A stretch of 64,000 nucleotides of DNA from Ignavibacteria bacterium (GTDB lineage: Bacteria > Bacteroidota > Ignavibacteria > Kapaibacteriales > UBA2268): NCBI GenBank assembly GCA_016844745.1, contig JAERMQ010000013.1:1-64000 (forward strand), given 5' to 3'. Under the pieces are notes generated by a model. The model searched no databases, was not told the origin of the DNA, and saw only the letters and a program-made list of their open reading frames with translations. A program made the translations under genes and the position numbers. Below, piece after piece: positions 42,755 through 51,406 of this stretch (position 1 is the stretch's first letter; each line of letters starts with the position of its first letter).

Positions 42755-44236
42755 CTATTTCTTTCCACTGATTAAACCGCTTCCAGTTGCTAATAGAATA
42801 CCTTTTGCAAGAAAATCTTCAAGTTCGGAAGTTTCCAAATCCGGAAACATTTCAACGATTTTATCTTGAATCTCATTATAATTTTCTCCTTTGTCAATCA
42901 TATCAAGAACCGGCTTTAATACTGCCTGTGTAAGTTCATCGAATTGAGAAATATCAAAGGCGGATTTTTGAATTGCTACTTGATTACCATTTTCGCTAAA
43001 TGGGGAAATTGGTTGTATTGCAGATGTAATCTCAATTTCTTCATCTTTAAAACCATAATTCCTTTTGAAATATTCCTTGGTAAATTTTATTTGATTTGTA
43101 GATGCAAGAGCTTGGTCACGTTGTGCCAAAGTCATATCCACGTCTTGTTCCTCAAACAAAACAAAGCGTGGCATTTCGGAGACTGATTCAAAATTATATT
43201 CAATAATCCATTCAATAAGTTTGTTTAGCCAGTATTCAACAAGCTGTTTATCTGAATCAACCACATCTTTTCTTACTTGCAGATGTGTTTGGGACATGGC
43301 ATAAGAACCTGTGTCCCCTTGTTCTGTTGTCAGAGTTTGAGAGAGTATGGCTTTTGATATTTCAGCATTACAAAAGTGAAGCAAACTCTTGTAAATGTCT
43401 GCTGAACTTGTTTTAGCCGATTCGAGAATATCAATGTTTACTTCTTCCTCTGTTACTGCGATTCCGTCCTGTTGAAGTTTTTCCAACACATTAAATAATT
43501 CAAGAGCTTCTTCCTGACCTTTCCCAAGCCCTATTTTGCCATGAAGAAATGGCATTCCATATTTCTGTGTATAGATAGACCAAAGCTTCATTCCACCCTT
43601 TTTGAAAATCACCGGATAATAGCATTTTGCAAGAATAGCTTCGCCATAAGGGTTGTCATAAGTTGCATTATTCTGTACAATCAGAAACTTTTTATTTGGC
43701 AGTAAAAGTCCATTAGCATTGTACTTGTCTTTAAATCTCAACATATTATTTCCATCAAATTCAAACCACCATGAAGGCTTTCCTTTGATGTCTTTTGGTA
43801 CAATAAATCCATTTATATCATCGGTTTCTCCCCAATATATTTCAAGAGGTTTGTATCCGTACAATGGAGCATCGAGCATATCACTGATTATCTGCCTTAA
43901 ATCAAGTTCCTTGAATACTTGCTCAATGAATTCTGCTTCTGTGCTTTTCTGACCTCCACGGTTTATCTCCCAATCCATGCTTAGAACACCTGATTTTCTT
44001 GATTGAACGCAACTTGACACATGAGCATCATACAAGAAATTCCTGTATGTTTCGAGTGTTTCCTTGTTCTTTTCAAGAATAACATCCGGATTAGGTAATA
44101 ATTCATTCATAGCACTGAAAAGAAAAGCTTGTCTGGTAGCAATCACTCCGAGTGGATAAGGTCTTTTCTCATTATTCCCACTCTTAATTGGTGCTGAATC
44201 AGAAAACAAATTTTTTATATTCTTAATAAATCCCAT
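42755..44236 (-). CDS. Phage portal protein (DUF935, Mu gp29-like)
   Basis: The 493-residue protein fits DUF935 portals. Examples are AMNELLPNPDVILEKN, SSCVQSRKSGVLSMDWEI, MLDAPLYGYKPLEIYWGE and the conserved YGEAILAKCYYPVIFKKGGM followed by QKYGMPFLHGK. The portal forms the dodecameric DNA channel at the head vertex. The gene lies between the terminase and gpF genes, as in Mu-like head operons. Its start at 44236 is 10 bp after the terminase stop. Confidence 0.88.
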   Translation of the reverse strand: MGFIKNIKNLFSDSAPIKSGNNEKRPYPLGVIATRQAFLFSAMNELLPNPDVILEKNKETLETYRNFLYDAHVSSCVQSRKSGVLSMDWEINRGGQKSTEAEFIEQVFKELDLRQIISDMLDAPLYGYKPLEIYWGETDDINGFIVPKDIKGKPSWWFEFDGNNMLRFKDKYNANGLLLPNKKFLIVQNNATYDNPYGEAILAKCYYPVIFKKGGMKLWSIYTQKYGMPFLHGKIGLGKGQEEALELFNVLEKLQQDGIAVTEEEVNIDILESAKTSSADIYKSLLHFCNAEISKAILSQTLTTEQGDTGSYAMSQTHLQVRKDVVDSDKQLVEYWLNKLIEWIIEYNFESVSEMPRFVLFEEQDVDMTLAQRDQALASTNQIKFTKEYFKRNYGFKDEEIEITSAIQPISPFSENGNQVAIQKSAFDISQFDELTQAVLKPVLDMIDKGENYNEIQDKIVEMFPDLETSELEDFLAKGILLATGSGLISGKK

Positions 44237-44246
44237 AATTCAAACC

Positions 44247-45677
44247 TTAATAGCTTGTAAAATAGTTATCTTGTTTCTTGTTTAATTTGGTCAAGTAACT
44301 GAAATTTTTGTCGGAAGAACTTCTTTTTCTCAAGAAATCGAGAGCCTGAGTAATGCTGTCAACTATATCATCATGATTACCATAAGGGAATTCTGAACAT
44401 TCATTGATAATATCAGCTAAGAATTGAGCATTTTTTGGAACAAATACTTTTCCTGCTTCGAGTAGTGGTGTAATCAAATGTGCTCTTGTTACCTTATCTT
44501 TTATTGCAGCAATTGCTTTTATTGGTATTTTTGTTTCCCTTTGCAAAACCTGAATTAGACTCTGACCGCTTGCGGCATCTTCAATCAGTACTACATTTGG
44601 TTTGTGCTTGTGATACTGTAGAATAACTTGTCTTTGCAGGTCAGGAAATAAAACTTTAGCTCTCCAATAGTCAATTAGATAATAACCTTTTTCAGAAAGC
44701 AACCAAGTAGTACAAACTGAAAAATCATTTTGTTCTTTTTCCTTAAAAGCTGTGTCCCATGATTGAATAAGAATTGTTCCAGCAGGAATTTCCGAATATT
44801 CTTTCCACCATTCAGTTTTGAAGATTTGATATTCTGTGGCAATCGGTTGTTGTTGATACAGTGCAGAAAACCAATATGAGCCAATTTGATTTTTTATGTT
44901 TTGAAGCTTTTCTTCCGGATACCTGAATTTCCAAAGCGGTTCTCCTTCTTTTCTTCCAAGAACATCATTTTCTTTGGCTAAAGCAGGAAAGCTAAGAACT
45001 TCCCATTTATCATCAGAATCAGGATCATTGACAAGTCTTCCAGCAAGATCATCAAAATGCCATCTGGTCATAATAACGATTATTGCTCCATCAGGTTCGA
45101 GCCTTGTATATGCTGTTGCCCTAAACCAGTCATAAGTCTTATCCCTATATGTTTTACTGTTTGCCTGTTCGTCATTTTTAACAGGGTCATCAATTATTAA
45201 AACATTTGCTCCTTTGCCTGTAATAGCACCACCAACGCCTGTTGCATTCAATCCACCTTCGTGAGCTGAAACATCCCACCGATAAGCAGAATTTGATAAT
45301 CTGTTTAACTTTATACCGAATAAATCTTCTCCATGTTCTTCCAATAACTCTTTAGTTTTTCTTCCCCAAGATGCCGCAAAACCAGCTTCATAAGAAACCA
45401 GAATAATTCTTCTTTCAGGATAGGTTCCAAGATACCAAGCAGGAAAATATCTCGAAATGAGTTCAGATTTTCCATGTCTTGGGGGCATATTAACAATTAG
45501 CCTTTTTGTTCTTCCACCTGCAACATCGAGAAGTTTTTTATTCAATATGTTAATGTGCGGAGCTATCTGGTACCTCCCCTTCGACAGATACATCGCCATT
45601 GTTGCCGGGCTTGCCGTTTTGAGCATCTCCCACGGCAGAGAGGAATTTAAGTAAAGCTTCTGTTGATTCTTCGTCAT
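44247..45677 (-). CDS. Terminase large subunit
   Basis: About 476 residues. The ATPase half has Walker A-like VNMPPRHGKSELISR and Walker B NVLIIDDPVKNDEQ. The RNase H-like nuclease half has acidic residues in LIQSWDTAFKEKEQND, VVLIEDAASGQSL and GNHDDIVDSITQAL. It packages DNA into the procapsid. The ATG at 45677 gives a 128-bp overlap with the small-subunit gene; the conserved region around SPATMAMYLSKGRYQIAPHI lies inside this overlap, so the overlap looks real. An upstream TTG at 45683 is possible. Confidence 0.9.
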   Translation of the reverse strand: MTKNQQKLYLNSSLPWEMLKTASPATMAMYLSKGRYQIAPHINILNKKLLDVAGGRTKRLIVNMPPRHGKSELISRYFPAWYLGTYPERRIILVSYEAGFAASWGRKTKELLEEHGEDLFGIKLNRLSNSAYRWDVSAHEGGLNATGVGGAITGKGANVLIIDDPVKNDEQANSKTYRDKTYDWFRATAYTRLEPDGAIIVIMTRWHFDDLAGRLVNDPDSDDKWEVLSFPALAKENDVLGRKEGEPLWKFRYPEEKLQNIKNQIGSYWFSALYQQQPIATEYQIFKTEWWKEYSEIPAGTILIQSWDTAFKEKEQNDFSVCTTWLLSEKGYYLIDYWRAKVLFPDLQRQVILQYHKHKPNVVLIEDAASGQSLIQVLQRETKIPIKAIAAIKDKVTRAHLITPLLEAGKVFVPKNAQFLADIINECSEFPYGNHDDIVDSITQALDFLRKRSSSDKNFSYLTKLNKKQDNYFTSY

Positions 45678-46227
45678 TGGCAACTAACTCTCCAAATTTA
45701 TCTTTCTGTGGTTGTAAAAGAATTGTGTTTTCATTCCTACCGATTTCAGTTGGCACTCCGCGGGCTATTCTTTCGATGTTGACAAGATTTCCATAAGTCC
45801 TGCTTACCTGAATTATCAAATCTATAAGCTCAACAGTAGTAAGCTTATTCAAATCCTCAATTGCAGGCATTTTATTGTCTTTGTCTTTTTTAAGCCTTTC
45901 GGAAAAAGCGGTAACAGGCAGAAATACAATTCTTTGAAAAGTTTCTGCCTGTTGAGCCTGCCTTTCATTCATTTTCTGAATGCTTTCCTGTTGCTTTACT
46001 CTATTTTTTCGGTCTTCGTCATCATCGAATGCTCTTACTCTAACTTGCCAGTTATTTTTTCTTGACCAGACAGCAAATTGAGTTTTACTCCTTTTCCCAA
46101 GTCTGTCAAGAAGAGCGCTGAAACTTCGATTTTGACGAAGATCACGATAGACACAGAAAGCTTTGAAGGCTTTATCTGTTTCTCCCGGAAGTCTTTCCCA
46201 AGGAAGATTTTCCCGCGACTCTGACAT
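45550..46227 (-). CDS. Terminase small-subunit-like protein
   Basis: The 225-residue protein opens with the pattern seen in many phage small terminases: LPWERLPGETDKAFKAFCVY, then RDLRQNRSFSALLDRLGKRS and WSRKNNWQVRVRAFDDDED. This is a DNA-binding helix-turn-helix followed by a coiled coil. It should recognise phage DNA ends. Its ATG overlaps the ParB-like stop by one base, and its 3' end overlaps the large subunit by about 128 bp. Confidence 0.78.
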   Translation of the reverse strand: MSESRENLPWERLPGETDKAFKAFCVYRDLRQNRSFSALLDRLGKRSKTQFAVWSRKNNWQVRVRAFDDDEDRKNRVKQQESIQKMNERQAQQAETFQRIVFLPVTAFSERLKKDKDNKMPAIEDLNKLTTVELIDLIIQVSRTYGNLVNIERIARGVPTEIGRNENTILLQPQKDKFGELVANDEESTEALLKFLSAVGDAQNGKPGNNGDVSVEGEVPDSSAH

Positions 46228-47096
46228 TATTCAGTACTCAATTCCTTTTTACATAATTCAAGTAATTTCAAAGCTGGTTCTTTACCCAATACTTTTTCTA
46301 TGATTTCTGCTTCTTCGTTAGCGAAGATTAAGCTTACCCTGTAGAGTTTGGTTTGCTGTCTTGCCATTTCACGTTCTTCCTCATTCTTTGCTATTTGAAT
46401 CAAAGCCTGTCTTTCTTTGATTGTTTCAACAGCTTTGGTAGATGCCGCTGTTATCATCTCTCCACCGTGAGTAGTTCCGTCAACTTGTCTTGAAGTGGTG
46501 TTGGTAATTTGATTATCTTCGTCTGATAGCTCGGAAGGTTCCCAAGACTGAGAATAGTCATCATTGGCAAGAGCTTCAGGTACCGGTATATCTTCCAATA
46601 ATCTGTTTACTTCTTCATCAGTAAGCATAAGCGAATCCTGTGCCCAGTCCAAAGCTCCGAGTTCCTGTAAATCTCTTAATACCTGAACCGATAATTCCAT
46701 ATCTTCGCTTCCTCTTGCCCTATTGTGTCTAAGAGTAGCAATTCGCATTTGTTCAGGTGTCATATCAACATATACAACTGGAATTTCCTTATAACCGAGA
46801 ACAGTTGCCGCTCTCCATCTATGCTCTCCATCAACAATCATTTTGGTTGTTTTTTGAACGATAATAGGTTGAGTGAAGCCATCCTCTTCCATAGATTTTA
46901 CCAAAAGCTCAAAGTCGTGTTCACTTTGTCTGTTTGGATTATAATTGTTTGGTTTGATAGAATCTATCGAAACATATTCGATAGCAAGTTCTTGCAAGGA
47001 AACATTCTTTTTTTCAATTTCCTTTTTACCTTTTTTTATAATTTTTTCAGTAACAGCCTTTTGAGTGGCTTCGGGTGTTGTGTTGAAATTTTCCAT
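46227..47096 (-). CDS. ParB/sulfiredoxin-fold nuclease-like protein
   Basis: The 289-residue protein carries the ParB/Srx domain: SIKPNNYNPNRQSEHDF, then MEEDGFTQPIIVQKT and MIVDGEHRWRAATVLGYKEI, where GEHRWRA is the nucleotide-binding (CTP/ATP-like) motif. A helical segment with TLRHNRARG follows. ParB-like proteins next to PAPS-reductase-like genes recur on mobile elements, including the IbrA/IbrB pair. No partition system is present, so a role in DNA modification or regulation is inferred. Confidence 0.78.
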   Translation of the reverse strand: MENFNTTPEATQKAVTEKIIKKGKKEIEKKNVSLQELAIEYVSIDSIKPNNYNPNRQSEHDFELLVKSMEEDGFTQPIIVQKTTKMIVDGEHRWRAATVLGYKEIPVVYVDMTPEQMRIATLRHNRARGSEDMELSVQVLRDLQELGALDWAQDSLMLTDEEVNRLLEDIPVPEALANDDYSQSWEPSELSDEDNQITNTTSRQVDGTTHGGEMITAASTKAVETIKERQALIQIAKNEEEREMARQQTKLYRVSLIFANEEAEIIEKVLGKEPALKLLELCKKELSTE

Positions 47097-47106
47097 TTTT
47101 AAATCC

Positions 47107-47781
47107 TTATAATTTTTGAATAGTTAAACCTTGTTGGCTATAATAATCTATTAAACAGGCAAGTCTTCTTTTATTCAATTCAGTTCCAAAGAATGTTTTG
47201 CCTAATGAAAATGCTGTTCTTCCAGTCAATCCTCTTCCGGTACACAAGTCAAGAACAGAATTAACATTTGGTTCAAACTGCATTGCAAATCGGGGTGTGT
47301 AATCATCATCAATACCAGTGAAATCAAAATCAATAATTGAAGGAGTTTCAAAGGTATATCGAATCAAAAAGCATGGGTTTTTCTGATAGTATTTTATTTT
47401 CCAAACATTAGTAACTATACCGTTTAAGGAAACAATCAAATCTTTTAAAAAGTCGAGATTCTGACTTCCCATTTCGATATAATTGAGTTTTGGAGAATAA
47501 GTTTTGAGTAAATTCAATAGCTTTTCAATGAAAGCATCAAATTCCTTCTTTTCTGAAAATCCTGCTTTGGTATAAAAAGAATTGATGTTCCCAGTATTCC
47601 ATGGGGGATCAACATAAGACATATCAAATTGTGGAAGACCAAAGAAGTCTAATTGGGCTAAATTTGTCAAATCCTTGACCGCTATGACATTTTTTCCAGC
47701 TTGCCATACTTCGCCATCATTAATAGGAAATCTTTCCCATGAATCACCATAGAGCCATTTTCCATCTTCAAATGTTTTCAT
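47107..47781 (-). CDS. Phage DNA methyltransferase (DPPW type)
   Basis: About 224 residues. Catalytic motif IV (SYVDPPWNTGNINSFY) lies before the SAM-binding motif I-like region (VLDLCTGRGLTGRTAFSLG, FFGTELNKRR), the circular order of beta-class N6-adenine or N4-cytosine methylases. It is compact and has no clear target-recognition domain. I start at ATG 47781, 6 bp after the preceding stop and behind GAGTGA. It could protect or modify phage DNA; neighbours are ParB-like and PAPS-reductase-like genes. Confidence 0.72.
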   Translation of the reverse strand: MKTFEDGKWLYGDSWERFPINDGEVWQAGKNVIAVKDLTNLAQLDFFGLPQFDMSYVDPPWNTGNINSFYTKAGFSEKKEFDAFIEKLLNLLKTYSPKLNYIEMGSQNLDFLKDLIVSLNGIVTNVWKIKYYQKNPCFLIRYTFETPSIIDFDFTGIDDDYTPRFAMQFEPNVNSVLDLCTGRGLTGRTAFSLGKTFFGTELNKRRLACLIDYYSQQGLTIQKL

Positions 47782-47786
47782 AGAAA

Positions 47787-48074
47787 TCACTCATATTTTT
47801 TCAAATCATTTGTTCGGTTAATTAAAATTGTTGCTGGTATGGGAGCTCCCATAGTCCAGTACTTGTAACCGTCATGATAGAAATATATGAATGATTTTTT
47901 GAAGAAGAATTCTTTGACTCCATTGTTCCGGATAAATTGAACAGCTTGATTGAAATCTTCAATCTCTGTACAATTTTTCTTTAGACAGTATTCATGAGGT
48001 GCTGTCTCAGAATAAGTCTTTGCAACAATCCATTTCTGGCAAGCAATAAATTCTATAAAATTGTTTAAATCCAT
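47787..48074 (-). CDS. Small phage protein, unknown
   Basis: A 95-residue protein if started at the ATG at 48074 (MDLNNFIEFIACQKWIVAKT); a longer frame from 48149 would overlap the PAPS-reductase gene. It includes HEYCLKKNCTEIEDFNQAV and FYHDGYKYWTMG, a pattern seen in small proteins beside methylases and PAPS reductases in phages. I do not know a function. Confidence 0.5.
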   Translation of the reverse strand: MDLNNFIEFIACQKWIVAKTYSETAPHEYCLKKNCTEIEDFNQAVQFIRNNGVKEFFFKKSFIYFYHDGYKYWTMGAPIPATILINRTNDLKKYE

Positions 48075-48124
48075 ACATATCAAGACGTTACAGATTAAAA
48101 TAGATTGCAATAAATTTTTCCACA

Positions 48125-49270
48125 TCACCACGTGGGCTTTCCTCCCCAAGTTCCCGCTCCATCCCTGAAAAATTCAGGTTCCACATAAGGCAAAACATCA
48201 ACTTTTACCTTCATTGAGAAAGGCTCTCCCATATACATGATTTTGGATAAGTTTCTCCAGGAAGAAAGCATCTGGCATTTTGGGCATTTGGTTACTTCAG
48301 GAAACTCTTCAGTTGAATGTCTCGAATGACTGCGAATAACGTAATTAACAACCTTTTGAGCTCTTCCGGCAATCCAATCGGGAGCTTCTTCAATACATGT
48401 TCGATAAAAACATTCTTTCCAAGATTCTCCAAGTCTTCTAATTGGTTCGACAGACCTTCTTCCGAACATACCGGCAGTTCTTACTCCCGGTAGTCTTTCA
48501 CATACTTTATCGAACCATTGAGGCCATGCTTTTGAGGCAACCATTAAACCGTCAATAGCGGCAGGAGCTAAAGTTGGTGGAGCAATCCTTAACTTATTTC
48601 GAGGAACTCCTAATCTGTGCATAACATCATAAGCTTTGTTATAGTCCCACTTATTATCCTGGACAGCTTTCCAAACATCTCCGTCAGACCAATCGTAAAT
48701 AGGTCTTGCGTAAAAAGTTCCATAACTGTTTTTACCTTTGGTTAAATATCCCTTACTTGACATCAAACCCATTTTTCTGAGCATGGATTCATCAGTACGA
48801 AGCCCTAAGACAGCAATTAAATCCTTACCTTTGGCAGGTGGAAATTTTTCTTCGCTAATAAGTCCTTGAATATTCTGCTCATGAATTTTGATTGCAATAT
48901 CAGGTGGTGTACGAACCCATTTATCAGGAGTAAGTAAAGTATCGAAAACCCAGAAATAAGGGTTATGCCTGTTAAAGATATTAACCACAGGTTGATTGGC
49001 ATAAAACCAGTAGAATTTGACTTCTGGACGTTGAGCTACCCGTTCGGCATACTCAAAAGTACCCGGATACATAATTTCCTCGTCTCGCATAACAACTTCT
49101 ACAGGAAGTCTGCCTGTCATTGTAGCGGCAATTATGCAAACTTCAAGACATATTCCCGAGTCTTTACCAGCAGAAAAAGAAACAACTACTCTGTGTCCTT
49201 CCTGATAAAGCTTAATCATTCTATCAAGAGCGGCATCGAAGACATTGTCAATGCAATAGTGTCTTGGCAT
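48125..49270 (-). CDS. PAPS-reductase-family protein (IbrA/DUF3440-like)
   Basis: About 381 residues. The PP-loop VVVSFSAGKDSGICLEVCII near residue 30 identifies the PAPS reductase/adenine nucleotide alpha hydrolase fold. Later conserved segments are LGLRTDESMLRKMGL and ARPIYDWSDGDVWKAVQDN. A CxxC near the end (TKCPKCQML) may bind metal. The ATG at 49270 has AGGA upstream. Relatives include IbrA and the phosphorothioation enzyme DndC. With the ParB-like and methylase genes it suggests a phage nucleic-acid modification set; the true substrate is unknown. Confidence 0.78.
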   Translation of the reverse strand: MPRHYCIDNVFDAALDRMIKLYQEGHRVVVSFSAGKDSGICLEVCIIAATMTGRLPVEVVMRDEEIMYPGTFEYAERVAQRPEVKFYWFYANQPVVNIFNRHNPYFWVFDTLLTPDKWVRTPPDIAIKIHEQNIQGLISEEKFPPAKGKDLIAVLGLRTDESMLRKMGLMSSKGYLTKGKNSYGTFYARPIYDWSDGDVWKAVQDNKWDYNKAYDVMHRLGVPRNKLRIAPPTLAPAAIDGLMVASKAWPQWFDKVCERLPGVRTAGMFGRRSVEPIRRLGESWKECFYRTCIEEAPDWIAGRAQKVVNYVIRSHSRHSTEEFPEVTKCPKCQMLSSWRNLSKIMYMGEPFSMKVKVDVLPYVEPEFFRDGAGTWGGKPTW

Positions 49271-49964
49271 TTTTTTGTCCTGTAATAATTTGAAAATAAA
49301 ATTTGTCGGGTATAATTGAACCAATAAACTTGGTTTCTAAGAAATGATAATTTTTCGCAAGTGTATATGAGAAATGTTTGGATACTAATTCACTTAACCA
49401 AGTCATTCCTAATATCTTTACATTTCCAAAATCTTGGAATAAATTTTTTAGCTCTTTTCCCTTAAAGAACTTAGCCGGAGAATTGATTTTAAAATGATTC
49501 AGAATGTAGGATTCCCTTTTTTGATACTTTGTTCCGTAAGCCATAATCAAGAATTTTCCGTTTGGCTTTAAAACCCTTTTAATTTCAAGTACAGTCTTGC
49601 GGTGATTAAGGGAGTATGAGAAACTTCCAAAAAGAGAAATGACACATTCAAAGCTTTCATCATCAAAGGGCATATTTGACATTGTTCCTTTGATAAACTC
49701 ATGATTTGGAAACTTTTCGGTACTAATCTCAATCATTCTTTCTGATATATCTAAACCGACATAGTTATCAGGTTTAATTCCGATATGATTAAGTAAAACT
49801 CCTGTACCGCTTCCAATATCAAGAATCTTTCCATCAGTAAAGCCATTTTCAGCTAAATATTTGTAAACAAATTCATCTTCAATCTTATGAATCGGTTCCT
49901 TATAGCTCCTATCATATACCTTGCTTAATCTGTTATAGATTTGCTTAGGCGTTATATCATTCAT
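49248..49964 (-). CDS. Class I SAM-dependent methyltransferase
   Basis: The 238-residue protein shows the standard Rossmann methyltransferase motifs: KILDIGSGTGVLLNHIG (motif I, near 43), YVGLDISERMIEIS (post I), MPFDDESFECVISLFGSFSY and IKRVLKPNGKFLIMAYG. The substrate is unknown; this fold methylates small molecules, proteins or RNA. It is the first gene of the leftward late operon, divergent from the capsid operon across the 13-bp repeat array, and overlaps the PAPS-reductase-like gene by 23 bp. Confidence 0.8.
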   Translation of the reverse strand: MNDITPKQIYNRLSKVYDRSYKEPIHKIEDEFVYKYLAENGFTDGKILDIGSGTGVLLNHIGIKPDNYVGLDISERMIEISTEKFPNHEFIKGTMSNMPFDDESFECVISLFGSFSYSLNHRKTVLEIKRVLKPNGKFLIMAYGTKYQKRESYILNHFKINSPAKFFKGKELKNLFQDFGNVKILGMTWLSELVSKHFSYTLAKNYHFLETKFIGSIIPDKFYFQIITGQKNAKTLLH

Positions 49965-50084
49965 TCTTATCAGTTCCCAAATTGTATTGATAAAGTGTTA
50001 AAACAGCTACAATCCTGTATCAAAATTTGCTGTTTTCACAATTCTAACATTGCAAAACAAACCAAATCCCATGTAATGGTAAAT

Positions 50085-50176
50085 GCACTCAATACATGCA
50101 AATCGGTACGTACTCAATACATGTAAACATGCAAGTATCGAATACAGGCACTCAATACCTGTACTCAGTGCATTTA
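50085..50176. promoter_or_regulatory. Array of 13-bp imperfect repeats upstream of the capsid operon
   Basis: Units of consensus G[TC]ACTCAATAC[AC]T-G start at 50085, 50110, 50135, 50148 and 50161, that is, at multiples of about 13 bp. Examples are GCACTCAATACATGCA, GTACTCAATACATGTA and GCACTCAATACCTGTA. The array ends about 60 bp before the capsid protease start and lies between divergent late operons. The same repeat occurs at 63549-63603 before the tape-measure gene, so a shared regulator binding helically spaced sites is likely. Confidence 0.75.
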
Positions 50177-50234
50177 TCAATGCATAAGCTTTGAATAAGT
50201 TTGCATTTGTAGGAATTGAAATAAGGAAAAAACT

Positions 50235-51395
50235 ATGCAACAGGAAATATGGAAAGAAGTATTCAAAGCTGGTGTTCATACAGACGCTAACGGGAACGAG
50301 CGTGAATGGACTCAAGAGGATTTGGATAGCATTATTGAAAAATACAACAATCAACTTCCAGATGATAAACATGAAGCTCCTGTTGTAATCGGACATCCGG
50401 TTAACAATTCGCCTGCTTATGCTTGGGTTGAGGAACTTAAAAGGGACGGCGAAACACTTCTTGCAAAGTTCGCTCAGATAGACCCGCAGTTTGAAGATTT
50501 AATTAAGGAAGGAAGATTCAAGAAAGTTTCAATTGCCCTCTATCCTGATATGATGTTAAGGCATGTTGGATTCCTTGGAGCTATTCCACCGGCTGTTAAA
50601 GGTTTGAAAGATTCTCAATTCAGCGAGGATAAGCTATTCATTTCTTTTGACTTGGATAAAAACGCAGATAAAATCTTATCCGATTCTTATGCGAACGCAT
50701 CACAAACGCATAGCGAATCTTATGCTATTAAAGGAAAGGAAAGTAAAAGAAATATATATAATTCTTCTCCCTCAAAATTTGAAAATTTTGAAGAAGGAAG
50801 TAAAAATTCTGACACCAATCTAAAATCAATAAATTTTAAAGGAGGCAATATGCCAGAGAACTACACAAGGCTATTTCAGGAACTTCTGGGGTGGCTCGGA
50901 CAGACTTTCAATGAAGAAATAGCAAACCAAACTGCAGCAGAGTTTGAGAAAATAAAAACCAAATATTTGAATAGTTCGGAAAAACAGGACAGTTCAAAGC
51001 AAAGTACTGAAGCAAATGATTCAGTTCAGGGCGTTGATGTTTCACAATCCAAAGAATTCCAAGAACTTCAAAAGAAACTTGAATTACTCGAAAGAGATAA
51101 TAATGAAATGAAGTTCAACGAATACTTCAAATCTCAGTCAGGTCGTTTGGTTCCGGCTCAGAAACAAATTGTAAAACTTGCTTTTGAAGCGATTAGGAAT
51201 AATGGTTCCGGTTTTCAGTTTTCAGAAAACGGCAAGACCGTTAGCCTTAACGGTGAAGACTTAGTCAAGAGATTGATTGAATCATTTCCATTACAGGTTG
51301 AGTTCAACGAGATCGCAAGAAAAGATTCTTTTTCAGACTCAACAGAACTCGAAGAACAGAACAAGTTTATTGATGAATACAACAAAAATAAATAA
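50235..51395 (+). CDS. Prohead protease/scaffold (Mu gpI-like)
   Basis: The 386-residue protein begins like Mu gpI: FKAGVHTDANGNEREWTQED, then APVVIGHPVNNSPAYAW, GRFKKVSIALYPD and LRHVGFLGAIPPAVKGL. It should process and scaffold the procapsid. Residues about 140-195 are a low-complexity linker shared with the DUF4373 gene. The C-terminal part is helical (coiled coil about 270-300), as in scaffolds, and is also translatable alone from an internal start at 50850. The gene follows an AGGAA-like ribosome binding site and precedes the decoration and capsid genes. Confidence 0.82.
   Translation: MQQEIWKEVFKAGVHTDANGNEREWTQEDLDSIIEKYNNQLPDDKHEAPVVIGHPVNNSPAYAWVEELKRDGETLLAKFAQIDPQFEDLIKEGRFKKVSIALYPDMMLRHVGFLGAIPPAVKGLKDSQFSEDKLFISFDLDKNADKILSDSYANASQTHSESYAIKGKESKRNIYNSSPSKFENFEEGSKNSDTNLKSINFKGGNMPENYTRLFQELLGWLGQTFNEEIANQTAAEFEKIKTKYLNSSEKQDSSKQSTEANDSVQGVDVSQSKEFQELQKKLELLERDNNEMKFNEYFKSQSGRLVPAQKQIVKLAFEAIRNNGSGFQFSENGKTVSLNGEDLVKRLIESFPLQVEFNEIARKDSFSDSTELEEQNKFIDEYNKNK
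50661..50805 (+). repeat. In-frame segment shared with the DUF4373 gene (copy 2)
   Basis: The segment encodes NAD-x-x-LS-x-x-YA-x-A, HSES-x-AIKGKE and SSP-x-K ending in EEG, in the same frame as 28630-28790. It separates the protease domain from the scaffold part. Confidence 0.7.
50850..51395 (+). CDS. Nested in-frame scaffold protein
   Basis: An in-frame ATG at 50850 within the protease gene is preceded by a near-perfect ribosome binding site (AAAGGAGG, 50838-50845). The 181-residue product (MPENYTRLFQELLGWLGQTF) is the helical scaffold half without the protease. This is the arrangement known for lambda C/Nu3 and Mu I/Z, where a shorter scaffold is translated from inside the protease gene. 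Confidence 0.7.
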   Translation: MPENYTRLFQELLGWLGQTFNEEIANQTAAEFEKIKTKYLNSSEKQDSSKQSTEANDSVQGVDVSQSKEFQELQKKLELLERDNNEMKFNEYFKSQSGRLVPAQKQIVKLAFEAIRNNGSGFQFSENGKTVSLNGEDLVKRLIESFPLQVEFNEIARKDSFSDSTELEEQNKFIDEYNKNK

Positions 51396-51406
51396 GGAAT
51401 AAAATC

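Noticed and set aside
46227-47096. Plasmid partition ParB with parS
   Set aside because: No ParA and no parS-like repeats are seen nearby; the phage ParB/Srx-type reading is preferred.
50085-50176. CRISPR-like array of short repeats
   Set aside because: Units are 13-16 bp, imperfect and overlapping, with no spacers and no cas genes. They fit regulator binding sites.
50007-50396. Leftward reading frame of about 129 codons over the repeat array
   Set aside because: It covers the repeat array and the start of the protease gene on the opposite strand, with a composition unlike a protein; a shadow.
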